Assembly: GCA_017307735.1 (NCBI GenBank)
Contig: JAFKGR010000008.1
Span: 102,018-166,017, forward strand
Origin: Chitinophagaceae bacterium
GTDB lineage: Bacteria; Bacteroidota; Bacteroidia; Chitinophagales; Chitinophagaceae
Reading direction: 5' to 3'
Length of the DNA: 64,000 bases
The translations under genes and the position numbers were made by a program. Below are positions 18,899 through 27,322 of the stretch, one piece after another. Below the pieces are notes generated by a model. That model did not search any database and was not told the origin of the DNA. It saw nothing but the letters and a program-made list of their open reading frames with translations. The stretch's first letter is position 1. The number at the start of each line of letters is the position of its first letter.

Positions 18899-19090
18899 GG
18901 GTGAATTTTATTTAAATGGTTAATGAAATCAAAATAATTTTAAGCCATTGTAAATATATAAATGATTATCTTCCCGTAAGTAAATAAATATCAACATCTT
19001 TTTCAGGTAAATCGTACGATGGTTTAAAGTTTTTTTCTGCCTGAAAGGTTTTACATGAAAAATGCTGGCTTTGGACGAGATGGGTGAAAT

Positions 19091-19127
19091 AAAAAGACCG
19101 TTTTGAAAATTGATTCCAAAACGGTCT
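19091..19127 (-). terminator. Intrinsic terminator of rpsP
   Basis: On the minus strand an 11-base-pair perfect stem (AGACCGTTTTG at 19117-19127 paired with its complement at 19095-19105) is followed by TTTTT. It lies 29 bases after the rpsP stop codon. Confidence 0.9.
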
Positions 19128-19155
19128 GCAAAGATTTTTCAGAGATGAAAAAGCG

Positions 19156-19656
19156 TTATTCAGCTTTGTCTTCCTTCTTTTCTGAGTCAGGGTTTTCAGC
19201 AGTAGCCGTTGGGGCTGGAGCCGGTTCCTCTTTTTTGGGAGCTACTCTTTCTCTTTTTACATAAGCAGGACGTGAGGCTGCTCTTTCTCTTTTGTGTTTC
19301 TCCTGCCTTTTGGCGAATTCTGCATCATGGTCTTCACTCCATTTGGTGAATTTTTGCATGGCAGCCGCTTCGTCAAACAAACCGAGTGAAACGCCTCTGA
19401 GTAAATGCTTCAGGTATAAAACACCTTTGAAACTCAAAATTCGCCTGACAGTATCAGAGGGTTGTGCCCCCTTGTGTAACCATTCAAGGGCTTTTTGCCT
19501 GTCGATTTGAATAGTTGCAGGAACTGTCAACGGATTGTAGGTTCCAAGTTTCTGAATGAATTTACCGTCTCTGGGACTTCTTGAATCAGCAACGACTATG
19601 AAATAAAATGGTCTCTTTTTAGAACCATGACGTTGCAATCTCATTTTTACAGCCAT
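19156..19656 (-). CDS. rpsP: 30S ribosomal protein S16
   Basis: The N-terminal 80 or so residues are unmistakable S16 ([20 protein letters not shown], then GTYNP and [19 protein letters not shown]). S16 binds 16S rRNA early in 30S assembly. The product has 166 residues, about twice the E. coli length; the extra C-terminus is charged and ends in a Pro/Ala/Glu-rich tail ([16 protein letters not shown]), as in other Bacteroidota. The gene is followed at once by a terminator, and rimM and trmD, its common partners elsewhere, are not adjacent. Confidence 0.97.
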   Translation of the reverse strand: MAVKMRLQRHGSKKRPFYFIVVADSRSPRDGKFIQKLGTYNPLTVPATIQIDRQKALEWLHKGAQPSDTVRRILSFKGVLYLKHLLRGVSLGLFDEAAAMQKFTKWSEDHDAEFAKRQEKHKRERAASRPAYVKRERVAPKKEEPAPAPTATAENPDSEKKEDKAE

Positions 19657-19874
19657 AAAAAATAAAAATTTTTTTTGGGTGGTGAAATAATTAGGTTAAT
19701 AATAAAGGAGTGCGAAGATAACGTTCGCAATCTAAATATACAAAAGTTTATAAATTATTTTGAACTTTTGTGAACAGGCTTCAATTTTAAGCCTTAACAA
19801 ATTGTTTGACTGATTTTTGATCAAAGATGGAGTCTGCCCGTTTCCCTATTCAATTCTTTTATTATTTTCGCCGC

Positions 19875-21305
19875 ATGGGACTCAAACAGCCTGGGAGTAA
19901 AGAAAAGTATTTTCAGCATACTCTTAAACAAGAAGTTTCAATTTCAGGAGCCGGTATTCATACCGGTAAATTTGTGACATTAAATATTAAACCTGCAGCC
20001 CCTAATTATGGAATTCAATTTCAAAGGACTGATCTCTCCGGTAGCCCGCTAATCAAGGCAGATGTGGATAATGTGGTTGAAACAAACCGCAGTACCACCA
20101 TTGAAGCCAATGGTGGTCGTGTGGGCACCATTGAACATCTGATGGCTGCGCTGACCGGCATGGAAATAGATAATGCACTTATTGAAATCAATGGTGAGGA
20201 AGTTCCTATTTTGGATGGCAGTGCAGGATGTTTTATTGAGGAATTGTCAAAAGCGGGAGTAAAGCAACAGGAAGAAGAAAAAATTTATTACCATTTGCAC
20301 CACAATATTTCATTTGAAGATCATGAGAAAAAAGTGGAAATGGTGGCCCTTCCCTATGAAGGATATCGAATTAACACTTTAATAGATTTCAACAGCAAAG
20401 TGTTGGGAACACAACACGCAGATTTGAGAAGGATTTCGGATTTCAAAACTGAAATAGCTCCCTGCCGCACCTTTTGTTTCTTTCATGAGCTGGAAGCCCT
20501 CGTAGAAAATAATCTGATCAAAGGCGGTGATATCAACAATGCAATTGTAGTGGTTGACAAACCTGTTGATGAAAAGCAGGTAAAAAGAATATCTGATATT
20601 TTCCATAGAAATGATATCAGGGTAAGTGAAACAGGAATTTTGAACAACCTGACTTTGCGTTTTCCCAATGAGCCTGCAAGGCATAAATTGCTTGATGTGG
20701 TTGGTGATCTGGCATTGGTTGGTTATCCGTTCAAAGCGCACATCATTGCCAACAGGCCCGGCCATTCAACAAATGTCAGGTTTGCAAAAAAAATAAAAGA
20801 ACACATAAAAGAATATAAGTATAAAGAGGAAGTCCCATTTTATGATCCATCTTTGCCGCCGTTGCTGGATATCCAAAAAGTTACCAGGACATTGCCACAC
20901 CGGTTTCCGTTTTTACTGGTTGATAAAATAATTGAGTTGACATCAACCCGTGTGGTAGCAATAAAAAATGTAACTTACAATGAACAATTCTTTCAGGGTC
21001 ATTTTCCGGGAAATTCTGTAATGCCGGGAGTGCTCATTGTGGAAGCATTGGCTCAGGCTGGAGGATTTATCGCAATTCCACAGAATTCGGACGATAAATA
21101 TGATACTTACTTTATGAAGATTGATAACTGTAAATTCAAACAAAAAGTGGTGCCGGGTGATACACTCATTCTGAGAATGGAATTGATGCATCCCATAAGA
21201 AGAGGTGTGTGTGAAATGAAAGGTACCGCCTTTGTAGGTGACAGGGTGGTGGCAGAGGCCATTCTTACCGCTCAAATTGTAAAAAGAACCCATTCAAATG
21301 ATTAG
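19875..21305 (+). CDS. lpxC/fabZ: Bifunctional UDP-3-O-acyl-GlcNAc deacetylase / (3R)-hydroxyacyl-ACP dehydratase
   Basis: This is the fused LpxC-FabZ protein characteristic of Bacteroidota. From the ATG at 19875 (preferred over 19827, because the homologous start lies just before QHTLKQEVSISGAGIHTG) it has 476 residues. The LpxC part shows the zinc ligands His88 (TIEHLMAAL), His270 and Asp274 (RHKLLDVVGD) and catalytic His297 (PGHSTN). The FabZ part shows His342 (LPHRFPFLLVDKI), His376 (FQGHFPGNSVMPG) and Glu390. LpxC performs the committed step of lipid A synthesis; FabZ dehydrates hydroxyacyl-ACP. The gene overlaps lpxA by 8 bases. Confidence 0.97.
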   Translation: MGLKQPGSKEKYFQHTLKQEVSISGAGIHTGKFVTLNIKPAAPNYGIQFQRTDLSGSPLIKADVDNVVETNRSTTIEANGGRVGTIEHLMAALTGMEIDNALIEINGEEVPILDGSAGCFIEELSKAGVKQQEEEKIYYHLHHNISFEDHEKKVEMVALPYEGYRINTLIDFNSKVLGTQHADLRRISDFKTEIAPCRTFCFFHELEALVENNLIKGGDINNAIVVVDKPVDEKQVKRISDIFHRNDIRVSETGILNNLTLRFPNEPARHKLLDVVGDLALVGYPFKAHIIANRPGHSTNVRFAKKIKEHIKEYKYKEEVPFYDPSLPPLLDIQKVTRTLPHRFPFLLVDKIIELTSTRVVAIKNVTYNEQFFQGHFPGNSVMPGVLIVEALAQAGGFIAIPQNSDDKYDTYFMKIDNCKFKQKVVPGDTLILRMELMHPIRRGVCEMKGTAFVGDRVVAEAILTAQIVKRTHSND

Positions 21306-22113
21306 CCCCCTGGCACATATTCATCCTGATGCAAAAATTGGCAAGAATGTCCGCGTGGATCCATTTGCCATGATAGAAGGTATTGTGAAAATCGGCGACG
21401 GTACTCACATCATGTCAGGAGCTGTAATAATGGATCACACCACCATTGGCAGAAATTGTAAAGTATTTCCCCACGCAGTTATAGGCGCCATTCCTCAGGA
21501 TTTGAAGTTTGACGGGGAACTGACTACCGTAGAAATAGGAGATAATACAACTGTCCGCGAGTGTGTAACGATTCACCGCGGAACCCGTGAAAAATGGAAA
21601 ACCACCATTGGAAGCAATTGCCTCCTGATGGCTTATTGCCATATTGCCCACGATTGTGTAATCGGCAACAATGTGATCATTGCAAACGGGGTTCAACTGG
21701 CAGGCCATGTTGAAATAGGTGATTACGCAGGTATTGGAGGGCTGGCTGTTGCGATTCAGTTTTCTCATATCGGAACACATGCCTATATTTCGGGTAATTC
21801 AGAAATTGTAAAAGATGTGCCTCCCTTTATCAAAGTAGGAAGAAAACCTTTGAGCTATGAAGGAATCAATGCGGTTGGTTTGCAAAGGCGCGGATACAGC
21901 AGCGAAAGGATTACCAATATTCAGGAAATTTACAGAATTGTATATTTAAAAGGATTAAACGTATCTCAGGCTACTGCCCGGATAGAACGTGAGATTCCGA
22001 ATTCGGATGAAAAGGCCGAAATTCTTAGTTTTATTAAAACCAGCAAGAGGGGAATCGTAAAACATTCTTTTCATGAAGCCTGCGAGGAGAAACCTCAAAT
22101 TATCAGCAAATAA
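21298..22113 (+). CDS. lpxA: Acyl-ACP--UDP-N-acetylglucosamine O-acyltransferase
   Basis: The 271-residue protein has a left-handed beta-helix made of hexapeptide repeats (IGKNVRV, IGDGTHIMSG, IGRNCKVF), the LpxA catalytic His118 in AYCHIAHDC, and a C-terminal helical region after about 200. It adds a hydroxyacyl chain to the 3-OH of UDP-GlcNAc, the first step in lipid A synthesis. Translation is probably coupled to lpxC/fabZ through the 8-base overlap, and the ABC ATPase gene follows after 2 bases. Confidence 0.97.
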   Translation: MISPLAHIHPDAKIGKNVRVDPFAMIEGIVKIGDGTHIMSGAVIMDHTTIGRNCKVFPHAVIGAIPQDLKFDGELTTVEIGDNTTVRECVTIHRGTREKWKTTIGSNCLLMAYCHIAHDCVIGNNVIIANGVQLAGHVEIGDYAGIGGLAVAIQFSHIGTHAYISGNSEIVKDVPPFIKVGRKPLSYEGINAVGLQRRGYSSERITNIQEIYRIVYLKGLNVSQATARIEREIPNSDEKAEILSFIKTSKRGIVKHSFHEACEEKPQIISK

Positions 22114-22115
22114 TT

Positions 22116-22733
22116 ATGCGCATTCAACTCGGGAATGTTGGCAAAAGGTTCAATTCAGAATGGATTTTTAAAAATGTAAATTTCCGTTTTGAAGACGCGG
22201 GTAAATATGCAGTTACAGGGCCTAACGGATCGGGCAAGTCAACTTTTTTGTTATTGATCGCCGGTTTTATTTTACATAACAAAGGAACAATTTCTTATGT
22301 ACAGGATGAAACTGAAATTTCTCCTGAAAAAATTAATCAGTATGTTTCATTGGCTGCCCCCTATCTTGAGGTAGTGGAAGAAATGACATTGAACGAATTT
22401 TTTCATTTTCATTTTAAAATGAAACCTGCTATTGAATCCATGGATTTCAAAGAAATGGCAGAATGGGTTGATTTAAAAGATTCATTTCACAAGCAAATCA
22501 GGTATTACAGCAGCGGTATGAAACAAAGGGTCAAACTCGCTCAGGCAATATTCAGCAATGTGCCGGTGATTCTGTTAGATGAACCTTTAACCAACCTTGA
22601 TAAAGCAGGCAATGATATGTATTACAGGTTGATTGAAAAGTTTGCAGCCGACAGATTGGTTATTGTATCGAGCAATGATGAGAGGGAATATTCTTTTTGC
22701 AATGAGCAATTAAAAATTTCTGATTTTAAATAA
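22116..22733 (+). CDS. ABC transporter ATP-binding subunit
   Basis: The 205-residue ATPase has Walker A (GPNGSGKST, 35-43), the signature SSGMKQRVKL (132-141) and Walker B with the catalytic Glu (VILLDEP, 151-157). It lies 2 bases after lpxA and so is part of the lipid A operon. No permease gene is adjacent, so its membrane partner must be encoded elsewhere. It is shorter than usual at the C-terminus. A role in envelope lipid or lipoprotein transport is suggested only by context. Confidence 0.9.
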   Translation: MRIQLGNVGKRFNSEWIFKNVNFRFEDAGKYAVTGPNGSGKSTFLLLIAGFILHNKGTISYVQDETEISPEKINQYVSLAAPYLEVVEEMTLNEFFHFHFKMKPAIESMDFKEMAEWVDLKDSFHKQIRYYSSGMKQRVKLAQAIFSNVPVILLDEPLTNLDKAGNDMYYRLIEKFAADRLVIVSSNDEREYSFCNEQLKISDFK

Positions 22734-22778
22734 ACGGTAATGTAAAGGACCACCGGGAAAATGACTTTTGATTTATAT

Positions 22779-22786
22779 TATATTTG
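22779..22786 (+). promoter_or_regulatory. Bacteroidota -7 promoter box (TATATTTG) for lspA
   Basis: TATATTTG matches the sigma-ABfr-type TAnnTTTG box and lies 18 bases before the lspA start. No clear -33 TTTG is seen at the usual spacing. Confidence 0.5.
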
Positions 22787-22804
22787 CGACTTTAAAATTT
22801 CAAT

Positions 22805-23479
22805 GTGAAAGGATTTAAGGTTGTTTTAATCATTGCACTCATTGTTATTGCCGACCAGGCTTTGAAAATTTATATCAAGACAAACTATCACATAGGAGAG
22901 TCTCACAACATTATCGGGGAGTGGTTCAGGCTTTATTTTATAGAGAATGAAGGAATGGCCTATGGCTGGAAATTTGGCGGGCAATGGGGGAAAATATTTC
23001 TGACTGTTTTCAGAATGGGAGCCGTGGTATTTGGTGTTTTCTACATCAGGAATATCATCAGAAAGAAAATGCATCCCGGGTTTATTTTTTGTGTGGCGTT
23101 GATTTTTGCCGGGGCGCTAGGAAACCTAATCGACAGCCTGTTTTATGGGTTGATTTTTGAATACAGCAGCCCTGTTACCATGAATGTAGCGCACATTTTT
23201 CCACAGGTGGGCTATGCCGGATTCCTGCATGGCAACGTGGTGGATATGCTTTATTTTCCGATAATCAGAAATGCCACCATCCCTTCCTGGGTGCCGGTTT
23301 GGGGAGGAAGTGATTTCGAATTTTTCAGTCCTATTTTCAATATTGCAGATGCATCTATTTCTATCGGGATTATTACAATCCTTCTTTTTCAAAAGAGGTT
23401 TTTTAAATCGGCCGCAGGACAGGACCCTGCCAAATCAGAGAAGGAAAAACCGGTTCATGAAGAAATTTCTAATATCTGA
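22805..23479 (+). CDS. lspA: Lipoprotein signal peptidase (signal peptidase II)
   Basis: The 224-residue inner-membrane protein carries the aspartyl protease pair of LspA: Asp147 in GNVVDMLYFP and Asp182 in FNIADASISIG, plus the conserved GNLIDSLFYG at 106-115. It cleaves signal peptides of prolipoproteins after lipidation. The segment between the two Asp residues is longer than in E. coli, as often in Bacteroidota. It starts with GTG at 22805; the ATG at 22803 is out of frame. A cytoplasmic-side tail rich in Lys and Glu follows the last helix. Confidence 0.96.
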   Translation: MKGFKVVLIIALIVIADQALKIYIKTNYHIGESHNIIGEWFRLYFIENEGMAYGWKFGGQWGKIFLTVFRMGAVVFGVFYIRNIIRKKMHPGFIFCVALIFAGALGNLIDSLFYGLIFEYSSPVTMNVAHIFPQVGYAGFLHGNVVDMLYFPIIRNATIPSWVPVWGGSDFEFFSPIFNIADASISIGIITILLFQKRFFKSAAGQDPAKSEKEKPVHEEISNI

Positions 23480-23550
23480 AATTTAAATTGTATAATTTTA
23501 GATCGCAATAGGGGTAATTCTACCTGAGTAAAAATATAATTAATCTCCCC

Positions 23551-24957
23551 ATGAAAAGATTATTTCTATTTCATCAAAAAAAGTTATGGCTGTTGCCTTT
23601 TCTTTTTCTTACCATTTTTTCCTGCCGTAAGGAATACAGCGTAGAAAACCCGGATAACAACCCGCTTGCTGCAGGGAACTGGCAGTTCAAAGAAGGCGGA
23701 ACACAGTTCGCAGGTGATATTGATACGGCATTCATCAGTGATGCCAACCAACTCAAGGAACTTCACTTAATGGGAACAAGCAACGACGGTACCCAACAAT
23801 TTAATCTGATTCTGTTTGGTAATTCTTTCACTCCGGGAACGTACAAGGCCTCGGCTTTTCAGGTTACTTTTCAATATGGAAACAGTGTGCCCTTGCTCTA
23901 TGATGCAAGCCAGCTCAATGGTGAATTTATTGTAAACATCACCTCTATCAATGATGCGATGGTTACCGGTACATTTAGTGGGACTGCTTTGAAAGGGGAT
24001 TCTGTGGCAGTAAATATTGTGGAAGGAGTTTTTAAAGCTGAATTTAATACTACTCCTCAGCCGGTATCCTCCGGTGTGCTTGGAGTCAGCAACGGGAGTT
24101 GTTCATCGGCAACTATCAGTGGAACCTATACGCAGGGAATTGTAATGAATCCCGGAAACAAGGTGACTGTGCAGGTGACCGTAGCCCAACCAGGCACATA
24201 TAATATTTATACAGATACCACCAACGGTGTGGTATTTTATGCTAAGGGAAATTTTAGCACAACCGGAGTTCAAAATGTAATTCTGCAGGGAGCCGGAACA
24301 CCGGTCAATGAAGGAGTTTCGCAATTTGTAGTTCATTATGGAACCAGCCAGTGTTCTTTCAATATTACCTTTCAAAAAGGACTGGCGCCGCCAAATGATT
24401 ATCTTCCTTTGACAAGTCAGACAGGTTTTAATAACTGGACTTATGTTCAAAATGGCACCGATACTTATTATACCCAGGTGTTATCAGGAAGTTATGTAGT
24501 TAATGGGCTATCTTATACGGTGGTAGGTTCAGGAACAAATACCAGTGACGTCCAGAATGATACTGCCGGAATCTTCAGAAAGGGGAATGGCATTTATTAT
24601 TTACTATTTGACTACAGCAGTTTCACTTCCGCTCAGCAGCCATTAAGAATTGAAACCATTATTCTGAAAGATAATGTACCTGCCGGTACCACATGGGATG
24701 GGCCTGAAGTTCCTGTTACAGTCAACGGCATTTCCCTGCAATATCATATCAAATTTACCATTCTGGAAAAGGCGGTACCTGCCACTGTGGGAACATTTGC
24801 TTTTCCCGATGTGATAAAAGTGAAGGGTGAATTGTATTCAGGCACCACAAATCTCGGAGTGGGTATGGAATGGTGGTATGCAAAAAATGTGGGGATTGTT
24901 TATGAAAAAGACATTTCAGCCGAGACAATTATTCAGAACTACCAGATATTCCCATAA
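23551..24957 (+). CDS. Lipoprotein with beta-sandwich repeats, unknown function
   Basis: The 468-residue product has a lipoprotein signal (FLFLTIFSC, Cys25) and a mature region of beta-rich, Gly/Thr/Val-rich sequence. Residues about 40-175 resemble the small DUF6252-like domains seen in Bacteroidota lipoproteins (GTYKASAFQVTFQYG, TGTFSGTALKGDSVAVNI). A second region (about 190-300) has the pattern of an extracellular beta-sandwich (NPGNKVTVQVTVAQPGTYNI). No catalytic residues stand out. It follows lspA by 71 bases, and converges on the T9SS cargo gene. Confidence 0.75.
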   Translation: MKRLFLFHQKKLWLLPFLFLTIFSCRKEYSVENPDNNPLAAGNWQFKEGGTQFAGDIDTAFISDANQLKELHLMGTSNDGTQQFNLILFGNSFTPGTYKASAFQVTFQYGNSVPLLYDASQLNGEFIVNITSINDAMVTGTFSGTALKGDSVAVNIVEGVFKAEFNTTPQPVSSGVLGVSNGSCSSATISGTYTQGIVMNPGNKVTVQVTVAQPGTYNIYTDTTNGVVFYAKGNFSTTGVQNVILQGAGTPVNEGVSQFVVHYGTSQCSFNITFQKGLAPPNDYLPLTSQTGFNNWTYVQNGTDTYYTQVLSGSYVVNGLSYTVVGSGTNTSDVQNDTAGIFRKGNGIYYLLFDYSSFTSAQQPLRIETIILKDNVPAGTTWDGPEVPVTVNGISLQYHIKFTILEKAVPATVGTFAFPDVIKVKGELYSGTTNLGVGMEWWYAKNVGIVYEKDISAETIIQNYQIFP

Positions 24958-24988
24958 GCCCCGTTTTTTTACTGATTGATTTTTTTGG

Positions 24989-27223
24989 TTAATTATTCTT
25001 TATCAGTTTTTGCTGAATTGTTTGGTTGCTGATGGAAATAGTAACGATATACATACCAGCCGGCAGATTCGAAACATCATTGATGAATAGAACATTGTTG
25101 CCCCTGGTGGCAGAAAATGATTTTCTTAGAACCATCCTGCCATAGCTGTCCATCAACTTAATATCCATCAAACCATCGGTAGATGATTGTACATCGAGCT
25201 GTAATTTGGTATTGAATGGATTATTTGCCTTTACGCTGAAAACATTGTTTAAATGATAGAGGGAAACCATCTTGCTGTAGGCTGATTGATATTTTTTACC
25301 ATTAATCTGTATTCTGTAATAAACGGTTCCATTGAAATCAATCGGATCCTCATGCTGATAAATACCACCGTTGTTGTAAAGGGAAAGGGTAGAATGGATG
25401 GTGGTAAATGATTTTCCGTCAATACTTCTTTGAAGTTCAAAGTTTCTGATTCCTTCTTCATTCAGGGTTGCCCATGTAATCGAAGGAATTCCGGAATTGG
25501 ATTTTCGAACGGAAATGCTTTTAAGAATGTCTGCTAAAACAGAACAATCGTAATTGTAAACCTTCAGAAAGACTTTCTGGCTATTGTTAACAGAACAATT
25601 CACATCTGTAAGATTATCTTTTGTGGTAGCCACTTTTACCCGATAATAAGTTCCACTATCAGCGGCTACTGAATAGAAAGTTGTATCTATCACATATTCC
25701 CACATTCCATCTTTTAATACAGGCGTCTTGGATCCGCAGACCCCCGTACCTATCCATGTATTGCCACCATCTGTGCTTTTTTCCCAACAGTAATTTGTGT
25801 ATGTATTGAAATAGCTTCTTACTGTATCATATAGGTTGACAATATTTGCTTTGCATACTTTGGCTGTGTCACTTGGGCTCATAATGAGATTTGGATAACA
25901 GGTTGCCAGCGAAATATCATCCAGTACCCAGTCATCACCACCTCCTCCGGGAGCATTGTTCTTGATGGTAATCTTGAAAGAGGTTTCTGTTGGACCTGTT
26001 TTATAAATAAACCCTCTTTTTTCCCATTTTTTATTGTACTGCATATTTCCGGTAGTGTAATAATCAATATCATTTATGGTAAATGCAAGATTGGGTAATA
26101 CCCCCGGAGTGTATGAGGAAATTCCGTCCTGATCTATGCCACAATTGCCACAGATATTTCGTAACCAGGCTGAGAATTCATAATAAGTATTTGGGCACAA
26201 ACCCGAAACAATATCACTGTATGCTTCACCAGTCGGGAAAGCTGCGTTTACGACAAGCATATAACCACCGTTGGTTCCGGCGGCGGCTGGCAGGTTTCCA
26301 GCAGCAGGATCTGCCGCTCCCGTATGATCGCCGATAATATCCCAGAATCCGTTGAATACCCGATGACTGTTTGCAGTTGGTTGGTAGGGCCCGGTATTAT
26401 CTGTAGTGCCATCTGCACTTGTATTGTTTGAAATAGCGAAGTTACCATCTTTCGGATCACTGGATCCCATATTCACTATATTGTATCCCGGAACATTAAT
26501 AGTTCCGGCAGATCTGTTTTGCGTATTTCCACTCCCAAATGAACTTTCGGCAGTAAAACTGGCACTGGAAAAATTATTACATAAGGCCTGGTTGGGGGTG
26601 ACCATAATACCTGGATATTTGGAGTGTTCAGTTTTCTTGCTTCCACTATTGTCTGTAAAATAAAATGTCCCTGTAGGATATAAGATATCACCGATAGTGG
26701 CGGTAACCTGCAATTGGTAGGCTACCAGAAAGAGGTATTCGGTAGAGGATTTCTTTGGTAGAATGGTTTTGTCATTAACGGTGCCGCCTCCGGTATTGGT
26801 AGTTATATCCGTAGTACTTACATTTGGTGCGCTGGTGCCAATATTAATTCTTAATACCCGGTATCCACCCGGCAACGTGGTATATGCTCCCAGATCATCA
26901 TTCGAGTTGTCGGTATAAGTTCCCAAAAATAAATTACCCTCATTTGTGATAATTTTCATAGAGTTGGCGACATAATTAAACCCTGTGGCTATTGTATCCA
27001 GATAATACAAGTTTTTTGTAACTGATTTTTTATTTGCGGTCAACATCATCAATGCCCTGACTTCTATGATATCTCCAGGTTCCAGAGTGCCACCTCCATT
27101 TACCCTGGTTACATTCTGATAAGTATAACTAAAAGTGTAGGTCTGTGCAATTGATTGGATTGATGTTGTAAAAAATATTACCAACATCAGAGATAAACTA
27201 ATTGTAATAAAACGTGATACCAT
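24989..27223 (-). CDS. T9SS-secreted protein, tandem paralogue A
   Basis: The 744-residue exported protein has a signal peptide (ISLSLMLVIFFTTSIQS), an N-terminal domain opening with FSYTYQNVTRVNGGGTLEPG, a central region with conserved cysteines (CPNTYYEFSAWLRNICGNCG; KNNAPGGGGDDWVLDDISL, like galactose-binding folds), an Ig-like region, and a C-terminal type A T9SS sorting domain (NLPAGMYIVTISI, then IQQKLIKNN). It is therefore expected to be sorted to the cell surface or released. Ten cysteines are shared with its neighbour, which encodes a strongly similar protein. Start is the ATG at 27223. Function and substrate are unknown. Confidence 0.85.
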   Translation of the reverse strand: MVSRFITISLSLMLVIFFTTSIQSIAQTYTFSYTYQNVTRVNGGGTLEPGDIIEVRALMMLTANKKSVTKNLYYLDTIATGFNYVANSMKIITNEGNLFLGTYTDNSNDDLGAYTTLPGGYRVLRINIGTSAPNVSTTDITTNTGGGTVNDKTILPKKSSTEYLFLVAYQLQVTATIGDILYPTGTFYFTDNSGSKKTEHSKYPGIMVTPNQALCNNFSSASFTAESSFGSGNTQNRSAGTINVPGYNIVNMGSSDPKDGNFAISNNTSADGTTDNTGPYQPTANSHRVFNGFWDIIGDHTGAADPAAGNLPAAAGTNGGYMLVVNAAFPTGEAYSDIVSGLCPNTYYEFSAWLRNICGNCGIDQDGISSYTPGVLPNLAFTINDIDYYTTGNMQYNKKWEKRGFIYKTGPTETSFKITIKNNAPGGGGDDWVLDDISLATCYPNLIMSPSDTAKVCKANIVNLYDTVRSYFNTYTNYCWEKSTDGGNTWIGTGVCGSKTPVLKDGMWEYVIDTTFYSVAADSGTYYRVKVATTKDNLTDVNCSVNNSQKVFLKVYNYDCSVLADILKSISVRKSNSGIPSITWATLNEEGIRNFELQRSIDGKSFTTIHSTLSLYNNGGIYQHEDPIDFNGTVYYRIQINGKKYQSAYSKMVSLYHLNNVFSVKANNPFNTKLQLDVQSSTDGLMDIKLMDSYGRMVLRKSFSATRGNNVLFINDVSNLPAGMYIVTISISNQTIQQKLIKNN

Positions 27224-27322
27224 GACTATCGCTTATCAATTATAAATTGGATGAGTGATTGGTTAGTTAACGAATGAAGTACTTCTTTATTGTTGAATTA
27301 CAATGAAATAGGGCTTTTGAAT

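Noticed and set aside
20379..20765. Minus-strand frame of 128 codons inside lpxC
   Set aside because: The plus strand carries catalytic LpxC motifs here, so this is a shadow frame.
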